The translations under genes were made by a program, and so were the position numbers. Shown piece by piece: positions 15,902-24,420 of a stretch of DNA of 36,285 nt (the stretch's first letter is position 1; every line of letters starts with the position of its first letter). The DNA is from Lachnospiraceae bacterium (GTDB lineage Bacteria > Bacillota > Clostridia > Lachnospirales > Lachnospiraceae): NCBI GenBank assembly GCA_017449745.1, contig JAFTFD010000296.1, positions 1 to 36,285 of the forward strand, in the 5' to 3' direction. The notes beneath the pieces were generated by a model. It made no database searches, was not told the DNA's origin, and was given only the letters and a program-made list of their open reading frames with translations.

Positions 15902-15935
15902 TATAAATAAGAGAAAACATCAGATTTCTCTTATT
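15902..15935 (-). terminator. Terminator-like hairpin after tgt
   Basis: AATAAGAGAAA (15906-15916) pairs with TTTCTCTTATT (15925-15935), an 11-bp AT-rich stem with an 8-nt loop, 5 nt after the tgt stop. The 3' arm plus TATAC provides only a modest U-run. Confidence 0.6.
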
Positions 15936-15940
15936 CGTAT

Positions 15941-17089
15941 TCATTGTTCCTCCGCGAGCGCTTCCAGCTTGTATTTTTTATACTGCGCGAAGTTCCCAGC
16001 ATCCAGGGCGTCCCTGATCTCCTGCATAAGGTGATTATAAAAATACAGGTTGTGCATGACGCACAGGCGAAGCCCGAGAGCCTCTTCCGCCTTCAGCAGG
16101 TGACGTACATAGGCCCTTGAGTAGCGGCGGCAGACAGGACATCCGCAGGTTTCATCGATCGGTCTCATGTCATCTGCGTACTTGGCGTTGCGGATCCTCA
16201 CAGTGCCGTGGTTGGTATACAGATTTCCGTGCCTGCCGTTTCGGGAAGGATAAACGCAGTCGAAGAAATCGATGCCCCTGTCCACACCCTCCAGAATATT
16301 CTGAGGCGTTCCGACGCCCATGAGGTAAGTCGGCTTATTCTGCGGCAGATAAGGAACGGTCTCGTCCAGAATATAGTACATCTGCTCGTGCGTCTCGCCA
16401 ACGGCAAGGCCGCCGACCGCATATCCGTCAAGATCCATCTCCGCGATGCGCTTTGCATGGTCGATGCGGATATCTGCGTAGACAGCTCCCTGGTTGATCC
16501 CGAACAGGAGTTGATGGGGATTGACGGCGCCTTCCTCCTGCTTGAGCTGCTCCAGCCTGTCCCGGCACCGGATCAGCCATCTCGTCGTCCGGGCGACGGA
16601 ATTCTCAACATAGTCTTTCTCTGCCAGAGCCGGAGGACACTCATCAAAGGCCATTGCGATCGTAGAACCCAGATTTGCCTGGATCTGCATACTCTCTTCG
16701 GGACCCATAAAAATGTTTGCCCCGTCGATGTGGGAATGGAACGAGACGCCCTCTTCCTTGATCTTTCTCAGCTCTGCCAGGGAAAACACCTGGAATCCGC
16801 CGGAGTCCGTCAGGATCGGTCCGGACCAGGTCGTAAACTTGTGAAGGCCACCGAGCTTCTTGATCAGGGGATCGCCCGTCCGCACGTGCAGGTGATAGGT
16901 GTTGCACAGCATGACCTGCGTGTCGATCGATTCCAGATCCTCCGCGGAGAGTCCGCCCTTGATCGCTCCTGCCGTTGCCACGTTCATGAAAACAGGGGTC
17001 TCGATCACGCCATGGACGGTCGTCACCCGCCCTCTTTTAGCTCTTCCCTCCGTTTTCAGCAGCTCATACGTATAATCATTGTTCGACAT
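15941..17089 (-). CDS. tgt: Queuine/preQ1 tRNA-guanine transglycosylase
   Basis: Exchanges guanine 34 of GUN-anticodon tRNAs (Asp, Asn, His, Tyr) for preQ1 or queuine, the key step of queuosine modification. The 382-residue protein is a TIM barrel with Asp95 in LTDSGGFQVFSL (general acid/base), VGGLAVGE (225-232) for base recognition, the nucleophile Asp277 in FFDCVYPSR, and the zinc site Cys315, Cys317, Cys320 and His346 (spacing matches the Zymomonas enzyme). ATG at 17089 has a GGAG site. The gene follows the large inverted-repeat element 17110-17414, whose edge is 20 nt away, so that element would be the leader of this transcript unless a promoter lies inside it. No queuosine-precursor genes or preQ1 riboswitch are visible. 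Confidence 0.97.
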   Translation of the reverse strand: MSNNDYTYELLKTEGRAKRGRVTTVHGVIETPVFMNVATAGAIKGGLSAEDLESIDTQVMLCNTYHLHVRTGDPLIKKLGGLHKFTTWSGPILTDSGGFQVFSLAELRKIKEEGVSFHSHIDGANIFMGPEESMQIQANLGSTIAMAFDECPPALAEKDYVENSVARTTRWLIRCRDRLEQLKQEEGAVNPHQLLFGINQGAVYADIRIDHAKRIAEMDLDGYAVGGLAVGETHEQMYYILDETVPYLPQNKPTYLMGVGTPQNILEGVDRGIDFFDCVYPSRNGRHGNLYTNHGTVRIRNAKYADDMRPIDETCGCPVCRRYSRAYVRHLLKAEEALGLRLCVMHNLYFYNHLMQEIRDALDAGNFAQYKKYKLEALAEEQ

Positions 17090-17109
17090 TCACTACTCCA
17101 TTAATATTT

Positions 17110-17414
17110 TACGATTAGCACTTCAAGATTCATTGCTTTTATTTGTGTCTGGCAAGTTGCACGTATAGATGAAGGGCCTTGCGAGGCATACATCTTACGA
17201 TGTAGCCCTTAGGCCGGCGTCTTTTGCAGCCAACAATGTCACGCGACGCGTGACATTTAGCACGTTACAAACTCTTAGACAGTGTTCTTTACTGCCTTAG
17301 CGTTTGTTAGTGCGAGTGCCGCTGCGTCCGAGGATGGAGCGGGAGCGTCCCTGAATTATATGTGCAACTCGCCAGACACATTCATATAACTAAATTAATG
17401 AAGTGCTAATCGTA
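17110..17414. repeat. 305-bp nested inverted-repeat element between aroC and tgt
   Basis: The whole gap between aroC and tgt is a multi-branched palindrome. The outer arms are a perfect 16-bp inverted repeat, TACGATTAGCACTTCA at 17110-17125 with its complement at 17399-17414. A second closing stem pairs 17144-17167 with 17357-17380 at 22 of 24 positions (TGTGTCTGGC...). Enclosed are a hairpin 17172-17210 (AAGGGC/GCCCTT around TACAT/ATGTA), a 10-bp AATGTCACGC hairpin at 17235-17257, and a third arm 17260-17313 (GCAC/GTGC, CAAAC/GTTTG, CAGT/ACTG). No ORF of useful length and no T-run. Both ends are TA, fitting a TA target duplication of a MITE, as in the element at 6166-6404, but the arm sequences of the two differ. 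Alternatives are a structured RNA or tgt leader. Confidence 0.7.
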
Positions 17415-17421
17415 CTACTGT

Positions 17422-18525
17422 TTAATGCTGATAAAAACGGAGGACATTCTCCGCTTTTGCACTCATATTTGCCAACATTGCATCCAGGATCGTGAGCGCG
17501 CACATGCACTCGCAAACGACGACTGCGCGCGGGACGACGACGGGGTCGTGCCTTCCGTGGATGAACAGGGCTTTTGGAGTTCCGTCTGTCTCGACGGTCT
17601 CCTGCGCCTGCGCAATGGAGGGAGTCGGCTTAAAATAGGCGCTGACTACGATGTCCGATCCGTCAGAGATCCCTCCCAGGATCCCGCCGGCGTGATTGGT
17701 GCGCTTGCGGATGATCCCGTCCTCATCGGTATAGAACGCATCGTTGTTATGGGAACCGCTTCTAAGAGACGAAAACAGGCCGTCTCCAATTCCGACTTCC
17801 TTGACGGCGTTGACGCTCATGAGGGCCTGTGCCAGAGTGGCGTCCAGGCGGTCAAATACAGGATCTCCGATCCCGGCGGGTACGCCGCGGATCCTTCCCT
17901 CGACCATGCCTCCGACGGAATCCTGCGCCTGCCGCATCTCTTCAATAAGGGCGAGCGCCTCTTCTGCCGCCACGGCATCCGGCATGTTCGTAGGATGATT
18001 GCCGATCAGCGCGCGGTCAAAACGGGAGCGGTCGATGACGACATCTCCGATCGCTGCCGTATAGAAGCACAGATCGATTCCCATCACTTTAAGGAGCTTG
18101 GCAGCTACTGCGCCTGCCGCAACCCTGCAGGCAGTCTCTCTTGCGGATGAGCGTCCGCCTCCGCGGTAATCGCGAAAGCCGTATTTCTGGTCATAGGTGT
18201 AATCGGCATGACCAGGTCTGTAGCAGTTCATGATCTCACTGTAGTCCGCGGAGTGATGATCTTCATTGCGGATCATCATGGAGATCGGCGTACCGGTCGT
18301 CTTCCCCTCAAAAACACCGGAGAGGATCTGTACAGTATCCGATTCCTTCCTCTGCGTCGTCACAGAAGACGTCCCCGGCTTCCTGCGGTCCAGATAGATC
18401 TGGATATCTTCTTCGCTCAGCTCCATGCCGGCGGGAAAACCGTCCAGCACGACGCCGATTGCGGGCCCATGGGACTCGCCCCATGTCGTGACCTTCAATA
18501 TTTTACCAAACGTAGAACCTGCCAT
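17422..18525 (-). CDS. aroC: Chorismate synthase
   Basis: Converts 5-enolpyruvylshikimate-3-phosphate to chorismate using reduced FMN, the final shikimate-pathway step before aromatic amino acids and folate. The 367-residue protein has the three family signatures: GESHG (His19), YRPGHADYTY (His106) and FRDYRGGGRSSARET (118-131, FMN and substrate binding). ATG at 18525 has a TGAGGT site. It follows the lactonase gene by 82 nt; no other shikimate gene is in the window. The 82-nt gap has a TGTGCAA/TTGCACA inverted repeat but no clear promoter. Confidence 0.97.
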   Translation of the reverse strand: MAGSTFGKILKVTTWGESHGPAIGVVLDGFPAGMELSEEDIQIYLDRRKPGTSSVTTQRKESDTVQILSGVFEGKTTGTPISMMIRNEDHHSADYSEIMNCYRPGHADYTYDQKYGFRDYRGGGRSSARETACRVAAGAVAAKLLKVMGIDLCFYTAAIGDVVIDRSRFDRALIGNHPTNMPDAVAAEEALALIEEMRQAQDSVGGMVEGRIRGVPAGIGDPVFDRLDATLAQALMSVNAVKEVGIGDGLFSSLRSGSHNNDAFYTDEDGIIRKRTNHAGGILGGISDGSDIVVSAYFKPTPSIAQAQETVETDGTPKALFIHGRHDPVVVPRAVVVCECMCALTILDAMLANMSAKAENVLRFYQH

Positions 18526-18607
18526 TTAAGGACCTCATTATTCAATACATTTATTTGTGCAATGTGACAGCCTCAAGATTTATTTGCACATTAATTTAAC
18601 GGCAGGT

Positions 18608-19690
18608 TCAGTCCGCCTGCTCGGCTGTCAGCTCGTGGAAGATCACGCAGTTAGGCCGGTCGATCTTCATCTCTTTTCCGTGCATGATGATCAGCCCCTT
18701 CTCCAGGTCCACGTTGAAGAATGTCATCGTGTTCGATTCGTGATTGAGGGAGACAAGATGTTTGTTATCCGGGAACAGGACGCAGTCCTTGGGATAGTCG
18801 CCCGAGACCGGGAGGCAAAGGCACTTGCTGAGCATACCTGTCTGCTGATCAATGTTGAAGATCGCGACAGAGTTATCACCGGCGTTGGAACTGATCAGAT
18901 ACTTAAAGTCATCCGAGAGATTCAGCGCGCTGGCAGCTGCATCCGCCGCATGGTAGTTGTTGAGCGTTGAGATCGTCTGGATCCTCTCAAACTCAGGGTT
19001 GTCATCCTCGATCAGGGAGTAGGAATAGACGTCGATCGTATTTTTCATCTCATTGACGACATACATATATCTGCCGTCCTTGGAGAATTTGAGGTGTCTG
19101 GGCGCAGATTCCAGCTCGCCGTGAACGATATCGACCTGTTTGAGTTTTCCGTTCACAGGGTCAAAGCGGTAGACGTTGATATGGTCGAGTCCGAGATCTG
19201 CGGCGCAAAGGAAGCGGTTGTCACGGGTCATTTTGACACACTGCACATGCGGGCGGAAATTGCGCTCGGCAACACTGCCCATGCCGCGGTGATAGATCTC
19301 TTCCGTGATCTCTCCGATCGTTCCGTCGTGGTTCAGGCGCAGGACGGTGATCTTGCCGTCGTGATAGCCTGCGACGAAAAGCCAGGAATCCGTGTAGTCA
19401 GTGGAAAGATAGGAGCCGCGCATGCCGTTGATCGGGGCGCGGTTCAGGACCTTTAAGCTTCCGCCGCGGGTGATCTTGTAGGCTTCTACGCCGTAGTCCG
19501 TGATCGAATACAGATACTTTCTATTGTGAGAGATCGTTACATAAGAAGAGTTTGTGATATTGATCTGATGCTTGGGGATAAAGCGGCCGTTCTCCATATC
19601 CACGTCATAGACATGGATCCCGTAGCTGTTACCGGACCCTGTCGTATAGCTGGAAACATAAGCGACAAATTTGGATGTTTTCTCGGACAT
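18608..19690 (-). CDS. Lactonase-family seven-bladed beta-propeller protein (YbhE-like)
   Basis: A 360-residue protein of the lactonase family (6-phosphogluconolactonase YbhE type, PF10282). Seven-bladed propeller features are visible as repeated blades with HLKFSKDGRYMYVVNE, VKMTRDNRFLCAADLG and ISHNRKYLYSI, and the family's NFRPHVQCVK block near the centre. In E. coli the relative hydrolyses 6-phosphogluconolactone; many homologues have unknown substrates, so the reaction is an inference. No signal peptide. ATG at 19690 has an AAAGGAGA site. It sits between proA and aroC, 88 nt after proA with a hairpin in the gap, and has no pentose-pathway neighbour. Confidence 0.88.
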   Translation of the reverse strand: MSEKTSKFVAYVSSYTTGSGNSYGIHVYDVDMENGRFIPKHQINITNSSYVTISHNRKYLYSITDYGVEAYKITRGGSLKVLNRAPINGMRGSYLSTDYTDSWLFVAGYHDGKITVLRLNHDGTIGEITEEIYHRGMGSVAERNFRPHVQCVKMTRDNRFLCAADLGLDHINVYRFDPVNGKLKQVDIVHGELESAPRHLKFSKDGRYMYVVNEMKNTIDVYSYSLIEDDNPEFERIQTISTLNNYHAADAAASALNLSDDFKYLISSNAGDNSVAIFNIDQQTGMLSKCLCLPVSGDYPKDCVLFPDNKHLVSLNHESNTMTFFNVDLEKGLIIMHGKEMKIDRPNCVIFHELTAEQAD

Positions 19691-19716
19691 GATTTGATCT
19701 CCTTTTATAACTGTTA

Positions 19717-19779
19717 AGGAACCCCGGATCGCGGCACTTATGAGTGCGGCAGACGCGGGTGCAGGCGTTTGCAGTTCCT
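19717..19779 (-). other. Hairpin region between proA and the lactonase gene
   Basis: AGGAAC (19717-19722) can pair with GTTCCT (19774-19779), enclosing a GCACT-TATG-AGTGC hairpin (19734-19747). No T-run follows on the minus strand, so any termination would be partial. Confidence 0.35.
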
Positions 19780-21029
19780 CAGCCCCTGACCTGGCCGTTT
19801 CCCGTGATCCTGTATTTGTAGCTGGTCAGCTCTTTCAGGCCCATCGGTCCGCGGGCATGGAGCTTCTGCGTGCTGATCCCGATCTCCGCACCGAATCCGA
19901 ATTCGAATCCGTCGGTAAAGCGTGTCGATACATTGACATAGACGCAGGCGGAATCGATGAGCTCGAGGAAGAGTTCAGCAGCTGCCGGATCCTCGGTGAT
20001 GATGCAGTCGGAATGTTTGGTATGATAGCGGTTGATATGGTCGATCGCCTCTTCAATGCTGTCGACGCATTTGACGGACATCATCAGGTCCAGATACTCT
20101 TTTGCGTAATCCTCTTCAGTAGCGGGCTCAGATCCCGGCAGGAATTTCCCGGCATCCTCATCGGCAAAAAGCTGTACGCCGTGCTCTTTCATGGCTTCGG
20201 AAAAAGCAGGCATAAAGCGGTCGAGGATCTGTCTGTGTACGACCAGGGATTCCGCCGCGTTGCAGACGCCTGTCCGCTGCGTTTTCGCATTGATGATGAT
20301 CGGGATCGCCTTTTCGATATCCGCGTCCTTATCAATATAAATATGGCAGTTTCCGCTTCCGGTTTCAATAACGGGAATGCTGGAATTTTCCACCACAGCG
20401 CGGATAAGGCCGGCGCTGCCTCTGGGGATCAGGACATCGATATAGTCACGCATCTGCATGAACCTTTTCGTATCCTCCCGGTTGGAGGAGGCGATGAGGT
20501 TTACGGCATCGGGATCGACGCCGCAGTCCTTAAGTGCTTTGCGCAGGATCTCCGTGATTGCCTGATTGGAGCAGATTGCATCGCTTCCCCCTTTGAGCAC
20601 GGAAACATTCCCGGATTTAAAGCAGAGGGCAAAGGCGTCCGCTGTGACATTCGGCCTTGACTCGTAGATGATCCCGATGACACCGATCGGCACGCGCACT
20701 TTCCGGATCCGGATCCCGTTAGGACGCTCGAATTCGTCCAGGACTTCTCCGACAGGATCGGGAAGCCCGGCTACCTGGCGAAGGCCTTCGGCGATCTGGC
20801 CGATCCTGCTCTCATTGAGCATCAGCCTGTCCAGGAGGCTGTCCTTCATATGATTCCGGCGGCCTCTCTCCAGATCTTCTGCGTTTGCCGCAAGGATCTT
20901 TTCAGCTCCCGCGACCAGAAGGTCTGCTGCATGGAGCAGGACCTCATTTTTTGTCTCTGTGGATATGGTGCCTATGGTATAGCGCGCATTTGCTGCTCTC
21001 TTGCAGGTCTCTTCTACGTTGTATGCCAT
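19779..21029 (-). CDS. proA: Glutamate-5-semialdehyde dehydrogenase (gamma-glutamyl phosphate reductase)
   Basis: Reduces gamma-glutamyl phosphate to glutamate-5-semialdehyde with NADPH, the second step of proline synthesis. The 416-residue protein has an aldehyde dehydrogenase fold: [17 protein letters not shown] (113-129), LKGGSDA (145-151), [10 protein letters not shown] (222-231) and the catalytic Cys256 in [13 protein letters not shown] at 21029 has a GGAGGGAGG site. It follows the cyclo-ligase gene by 20 nt and acts on the unstable product of ProB encoded two genes upstream. proC is not in the window. Confidence 0.97.
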   Translation of the reverse strand: MAYNVEETCKRAANARYTIGTISTETKNEVLLHAADLLVAGAEKILAANAEDLERGRRNHMKDSLLDRLMLNESRIGQIAEGLRQVAGLPDPVGEVLDEFERPNGIRIRKVRVPIGVIGIIYESRPNVTADAFALCFKSGNVSVLKGGSDAICSNQAITEILRKALKDCGVDPDAVNLIASSNREDTKRFMQMRDYIDVLIPRGSAGLIRAVVENSSIPVIETGSGNCHIYIDKDADIEKAIPIIINAKTQRTGVCNAAESLVVHRQILDRFMPAFSEAMKEHGVQLFADEDAGKFLPGSEPATEEDYAKEYLDLMMSVKCVDSIEEAIDHINRYHTKHSDCIITEDPAAAELFLELIDSACVYVNVSTRFTDGFEFGFGAEIGISTQKLHARGPMGLKELTSYKYRITGNGQVRG

Positions 21030-21049
21030 GTCGTACCTCCCTCCGATGG

Positions 21050-21700
21050 TTAATAGAAAGCGCCGGATGGACTGACGACAAGATCCAGTGCCTCATCGTG
21101 ATCCGTGACCGGCACGGATTCAATGATCTGCTCGCTGTAGGCCAGACCGACTGCCATTTTCTTGCGGAAACGATTTAAAAACCTGTCATAATATCCCGAT
21201 CCGTAGCCGATCCTGTGAAGACTTGAGTCAAAGGCAAGTCCCGGAACAAAGAGCAGGCACTCCTCCGCCCGGTCGAGAGAAAGATGCAGCTCATAGGGGA
21301 ATTTTTTCGAGGGATCTGCCGGCGGCTCCGGAACGCCCATGGAACTCATCTTGAGCCCGGAGAGATCCTCGATCTCATAAAAGAAAATGTCCTTCTCCGG
21401 CTCTTTTGCTTCCGTCTCCTGCTGAAGATGATCTTTTTTCAGCAGCTGCTGGACTTTTGGTACATAGACGCGCTTGTTGTCGCGGATCGCCTTTTTGATC
21501 AGCTCCTTGGTATCTACCTCGGTGCCGAAGCTGATATAGGAGAGAATATACCTGGCATTGGCATACATCTCCGTGCCGAGGATCATCTCTGTCAGCATCT
21601 TGTTCTGGCGGGCGCGCTCCTCTTCCGGGATCCGGAAACGGATATCTTTCATTTTGCTGCGAAGCTCTTTTTTAGCCTCAAAAATTTCTTCCTGTGTCAT
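21050..21700 (-). CDS. 5-formyltetrahydrofolate cyclo-ligase
   Basis: ATP-dependent conversion of 5-formyl-THF to 5,10-methenyl-THF, salvaging the stored folate form (YgfA/MTHFS family). The 216-residue protein is slightly longer than many members. It has the N-terminal [12 protein letters not shown] helix, [14 protein letters not shown] (55-68), VPKV (80-83), VPGLAFD (152-158) and the hallmark [12 protein letters not shown] (163-174). ATG at 21700 has a CAGGAGA site. It sits between proB and proA (gaps 17 and 20 nt). The link to proline is probably only operon packing; folD at the head of the same run makes it part of the window's folate chemistry. Confidence 0.94.
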   Translation of the reverse strand: MTQEEIFEAKKELRSKMKDIRFRIPEEERARQNKMLTEMILGTEMYANARYILSYISFGTEVDTKELIKKAIRDNKRVYVPKVQQLLKKDHLQQETEAKEPEKDIFFYEIEDLSGLKMSSMGVPEPPADPSKKFPYELHLSLDRAEECLLFVPGLAFDSSLHRIGYGSGYYDRFLNRFRKKMAVGLAYSEQIIESVPVTDHDEALDLVVSPSGAFY

Positions 21701-21717
21701 TGGTATATTTCTCCTGT

Positions 21718-22632
21718 TCAGTTCAGGTCATCCACGTAGTCCTGCAGATCAAAGAGCTCATTCTCATCTGCCTTAAAGAGCGTGCCGACGTTTTTGCCGG
21801 CTGTGACATCGTGAATGACGCCCATGCCCCTCGCGCTGTTGACGATGACCATATCGCATCCGCTGGACGTTGCGATATGGGCCGCGGAAAGCTTTGCGTG
21901 CATGCCGCCGGTGCCGACACCGCTGCCGGTCGAGGTCTTGCCCATCTTCATCATATCATGGTCCAGATGAGGGACGAATTCAATGAATTTTGCGTCCGGA
22001 TTGACGCGGGGATCATCGGTGTAGAGTCCGTCTACGTCCGAGAGCAGGATCAGCAGATCAGCGCCCACGAGGGAGGCGACCATAGCGGAAAGATTATCGT
22101 TGTCGCCTACGCTGATCTCGAATGTGGCTACGGAGTCATTCTCGTTGACGATCGGGATCACGCCGAGCTTTAAAAGCTCTGAAAAGGTATTGCGCAGGTG
22201 ATACTTGCTCAGGTTGTCGCTGACGGTGTATTTCGTCATCAGGACCTGTCCGGTCATCTGGTTGTAGTCCTCGAAAGATTTCTGGTAGATCATCATAAGG
22301 CGCGCCTGTCCTATGGAGGAGAGCGCCTGTTTGATCGTGACGGAGGATCCTTCTTTTTTCAGGGTCTCGGGACCGACCGCTTCGCGTCCGACGGCGATAG
22401 CCCCGCTGGATACAAGGATCACTTCCCGTCCCTGGTTTTTCAGATCCGATAATTCCCGGCAGAGTCGGTCGATCCTGTGGTAATCAAGGCGTCCGGTTTC
22501 CGGATGAAGAAGGGAGGACGAACCTACCTTGACGACGATCCTTTTGCGGGAAGCAAGACTTTTGCGATATTCCAGATTCCCGGCCTCTGTACTGCTCACG
22601 ATATTGTTTTCGTTAGTGTTGACATCACTCAT
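21718..22632 (-). CDS. proB: Glutamate 5-kinase (kinase domain only)
   Basis: Phosphorylates the gamma-carboxyl of glutamate, the first and usually proline-inhibited step of proline synthesis. The 304-residue protein has an amino acid kinase fold: IVVKVGSSSLL near residue 35, ILVSSGAIAVG, PIVNENDSVA, FGDNDNLSA-like SVGDNDNLSAMVASL, and GTGGMHAKLSAA. It ends soon after the kinase domain, so the C-terminal PUA domain found in E. coli ProB is absent, as in many Firmicutes. About 33 extra N-terminal residues (MSDVNTNENN...) precede the kinase core. The start at 22632 overlaps the upstream stop by 8 nt and has AGAGGAA upstream; an ATG at 22722 would lie deep in the preceding gene. Translation is probably coupled. 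Confidence 0.96.
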   Translation of the reverse strand: MSDVNTNENNIVSSTEAGNLEYRKSLASRKRIVVKVGSSSLLHPETGRLDYHRIDRLCRELSDLKNQGREVILVSSGAIAVGREAVGPETLKKEGSSVTIKQALSSIGQARLMMIYQKSFEDYNQMTGQVLMTKYTVSDNLSKYHLRNTFSELLKLGVIPIVNENDSVATFEISVGDNDNLSAMVASLVGADLLILLSDVDGLYTDDPRVNPDAKFIEFVPHLDHDMMKMGKTSTGSGVGTGGMHAKLSAAHIATSSGCDMVIVNSARGMGVIHDVTAGKNVGTLFKADENELFDLQDYVDDLN

Positions 22633-24400
22633 TGTTTTTACGTTCCTCTGGACCGCAGCTGCCCGCGGCTTTATCAGTAGTATTGTAAACTCGCAGAATG
22701 TTCTCTGCAGTTTTGATCCCATCTACAGCGGCGGAAAGAATTCCGCCTGCATAACCGGCGCCTTCTCCGCAGGGAAACAGGCCTCTTAGTCCCGACATGC
22801 CGCTCTCATCTCTTGGGATTCGGACGGGGGAAGACGTTCTGCTCTCAAGTCCGATACACAGGGCATCCGGTCCTGTAAACCCGGGGATCGTTGAATCAAA
22901 ACAATGCATTCCCTCGATAAAATCCGCGGTGAGTTCCGATGGGAGAAGTTTGTGAAGAGGCGCATAAGCGGCTCCTCCTCGGATACAGAGTTGATCCGTC
23001 TCCTCTGCAGATAACGGGCGGCACTCATAAGCAGAACGATTAGGTCCTGCCATTTCTGTTCTCTTTTGGTGTGCGGCGCTTTCGGATACATCCTGTGCGC
23101 GCTGCTGTTCGTAACAGGTTTCCAGTTCCTGAAACGGCTGTACCGGAACGGCGCCGCCGGCCAGATGAAAGGCCCGTTCCTCCAGCCTCTCCTGGAAATA
23201 CATGCCGGCAAGGGGATGATCAGAACCGAAGTTCTCTTTTCCGACCGTAATGATCACGGCCGCATTGGCTCTTTTGGAATCCCGGGCGTGATCGCTCATG
23301 CCGTTGACACAAAGGCGGCCAGGTTCGGAAGAAGCATTGACTACGTAACCTCCCGGGCACATGCAGAAGCTGTAGACCCCTCTGCCTGAATCTGCCTTTG
23401 CCGTAACCTTGTAGCTGCTCGCGGGGAGCTGCAGGGAATCTCTTTTTTCAGGATCGGCGATACCGTAGTGGCGTGCGTCTATCATGGCCTGCGGGTGAGA
23501 GACGCGCATTCCGATGGCAAAATTCTTCTGTTCTACCGGAATGCCGAGATCATAGATCCTGCGGATCGTATCTCTTGCGCTGTGCCCTAAGGCTGCAGCG
23601 GCAAAGCGGCAGTCGAGCACATAACTCTTCTGTCCGTTTTCCAGGACCTTAAGGCCGATAAGTTTTCCATCGCGGATCACGAAATCCGTGACGAGACTCT
23701 CAAAACGGACCTCCGCTCCAAGGGAAAGAAGCTCTTCCCTCATACTGCGGATCACGTTCCTGAGAAGGTCTGTCCCTATATGAGGCAGGTTCTCATACTG
23801 AATATCTTCAGGCGCTCCATGTTCGGTAAAGGTCTGCAGCACGAAATCCGTCCTGCCGGCACTGTCCCGGACGTTGGAGGTCAGTTTTCCGTCTGAAAAA
23901 GTACCTGCGCCGCCTTCTCCGAACTGGACGTTGGAGTTCGGGTCCAGGACGCCGCCCGCCCAGAATTTCTCAACATCCTGTGTCCGCTGATCAATGGCAC
24001 GGCCTCTTTCCAGGATGATCGGTCTCATTCCGCATCTTGCGAGGATCAGTGCGCAGAATAATCCGGCAGGACCCGCTCCGATCACGACCGGACGGCCGCT
24101 CTTCTCATCCGGGATACATTTCTCCGGAAGCTGATAGGAAGAGCTCTCCTTAAAACGGATGTTGCGGTCGCGAAGCCTGTTGACGAGGCGCTCCTGCGCT
24201 GCCCTGTCCATGGAATATGGTTCCACGCTGACAGAATAGACATCAAAAAGGTCCGGGTGCTTCCTGGCATCGATGGAATGCCTGGTGATCTTATAGGTAA
24301 GAGCCGCATCCCGGCGCAGCTTCAGCGACTTTATGATTCGCTCTTTCAGTATTTCTTCTCCGGTCCCGTGGCGGAGCTTTATCTGACTGATCTCTATCAA
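22625..24400 (-). CDS. COG2509-type FAD-dependent dehydrogenase
   Basis: A 591-residue flavoprotein of the uncharacterised NAD(P)/FAD-dependent oxidoreductase group COG2509. The N-terminal 100 residues form a small alpha/beta domain; the FAD Rossmann motif VVIGAGPAGLFCALILAR follows at about 104-121, with LERG as the acidic strand end, then the family block NVQFGEGGAGTFSDGKL and a C-terminal GLFPCGEGAGYAGGI. The substrate is unknown to me. The start codon is TTG (24398-24400), behind AAGTGGTG; no upstream ATG is in frame and the next ATG is far inside. It follows another flavoprotein gene by 20 nt and overlaps proB by 8 nt. Confidence 0.9.
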   Translation of the reverse strand: MIEISQIKLRHGTGEEILKERIIKSLKLRRDAALTYKITRHSIDARKHPDLFDVYSVSVEPYSMDRAAQERLVNRLRDRNIRFKESSSYQLPEKCIPDEKSGRPVVIGAGPAGLFCALILARCGMRPIILERGRAIDQRTQDVEKFWAGGVLDPNSNVQFGEGGAGTFSDGKLTSNVRDSAGRTDFVLQTFTEHGAPEDIQYENLPHIGTDLLRNVIRSMREELLSLGAEVRFESLVTDFVIRDGKLIGLKVLENGQKSYVLDCRFAAAALGHSARDTIRRIYDLGIPVEQKNFAIGMRVSHPQAMIDARHYGIADPEKRDSLQLPASSYKVTAKADSGRGVYSFCMCPGGYVVNASSEPGRLCVNGMSDHARDSKRANAAVIITVGKENFGSDHPLAGMYFQERLEERAFHLAGGAVPVQPFQELETCYEQQRAQDVSESAAHQKRTEMAGPNRSAYECRPLSAEETDQLCIRGGAAYAPLHKLLPSELTADFIEGMHCFDSTIPGFTGPDALCIGLESRTSSPVRIPRDESGMSGLRGLFPCGEGAGYAGGILSAAVDGIKTAENILRVYNTTDKAAGSCGPEERKNNE

Positions 24401-24420
24401 TTCAACACCACTTATGATTT

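Noticed and set aside
6151..17414. Integron attC sites or CRISPR repeats as explanation for the palindromic elements
   Set aside because: Spans of 239 and 305 bp with several internal hairpins do not match attC size or core sites, and no repeat-spacer periodicity exists anywhere in the window.
17090..17421. preQ1 riboswitch controlling tgt
   Set aside because: The region is far larger than a preQ1 switch and is an inverted-repeat element; the compact pseudoknot with A-rich tail is not seen.
18541..18600. TGTGCAA/TTGCACA inverted repeat before aroC as a terminator
   Set aside because: Only 7 bp with a loop over 20 nt and no T-run; at best a weak structure.
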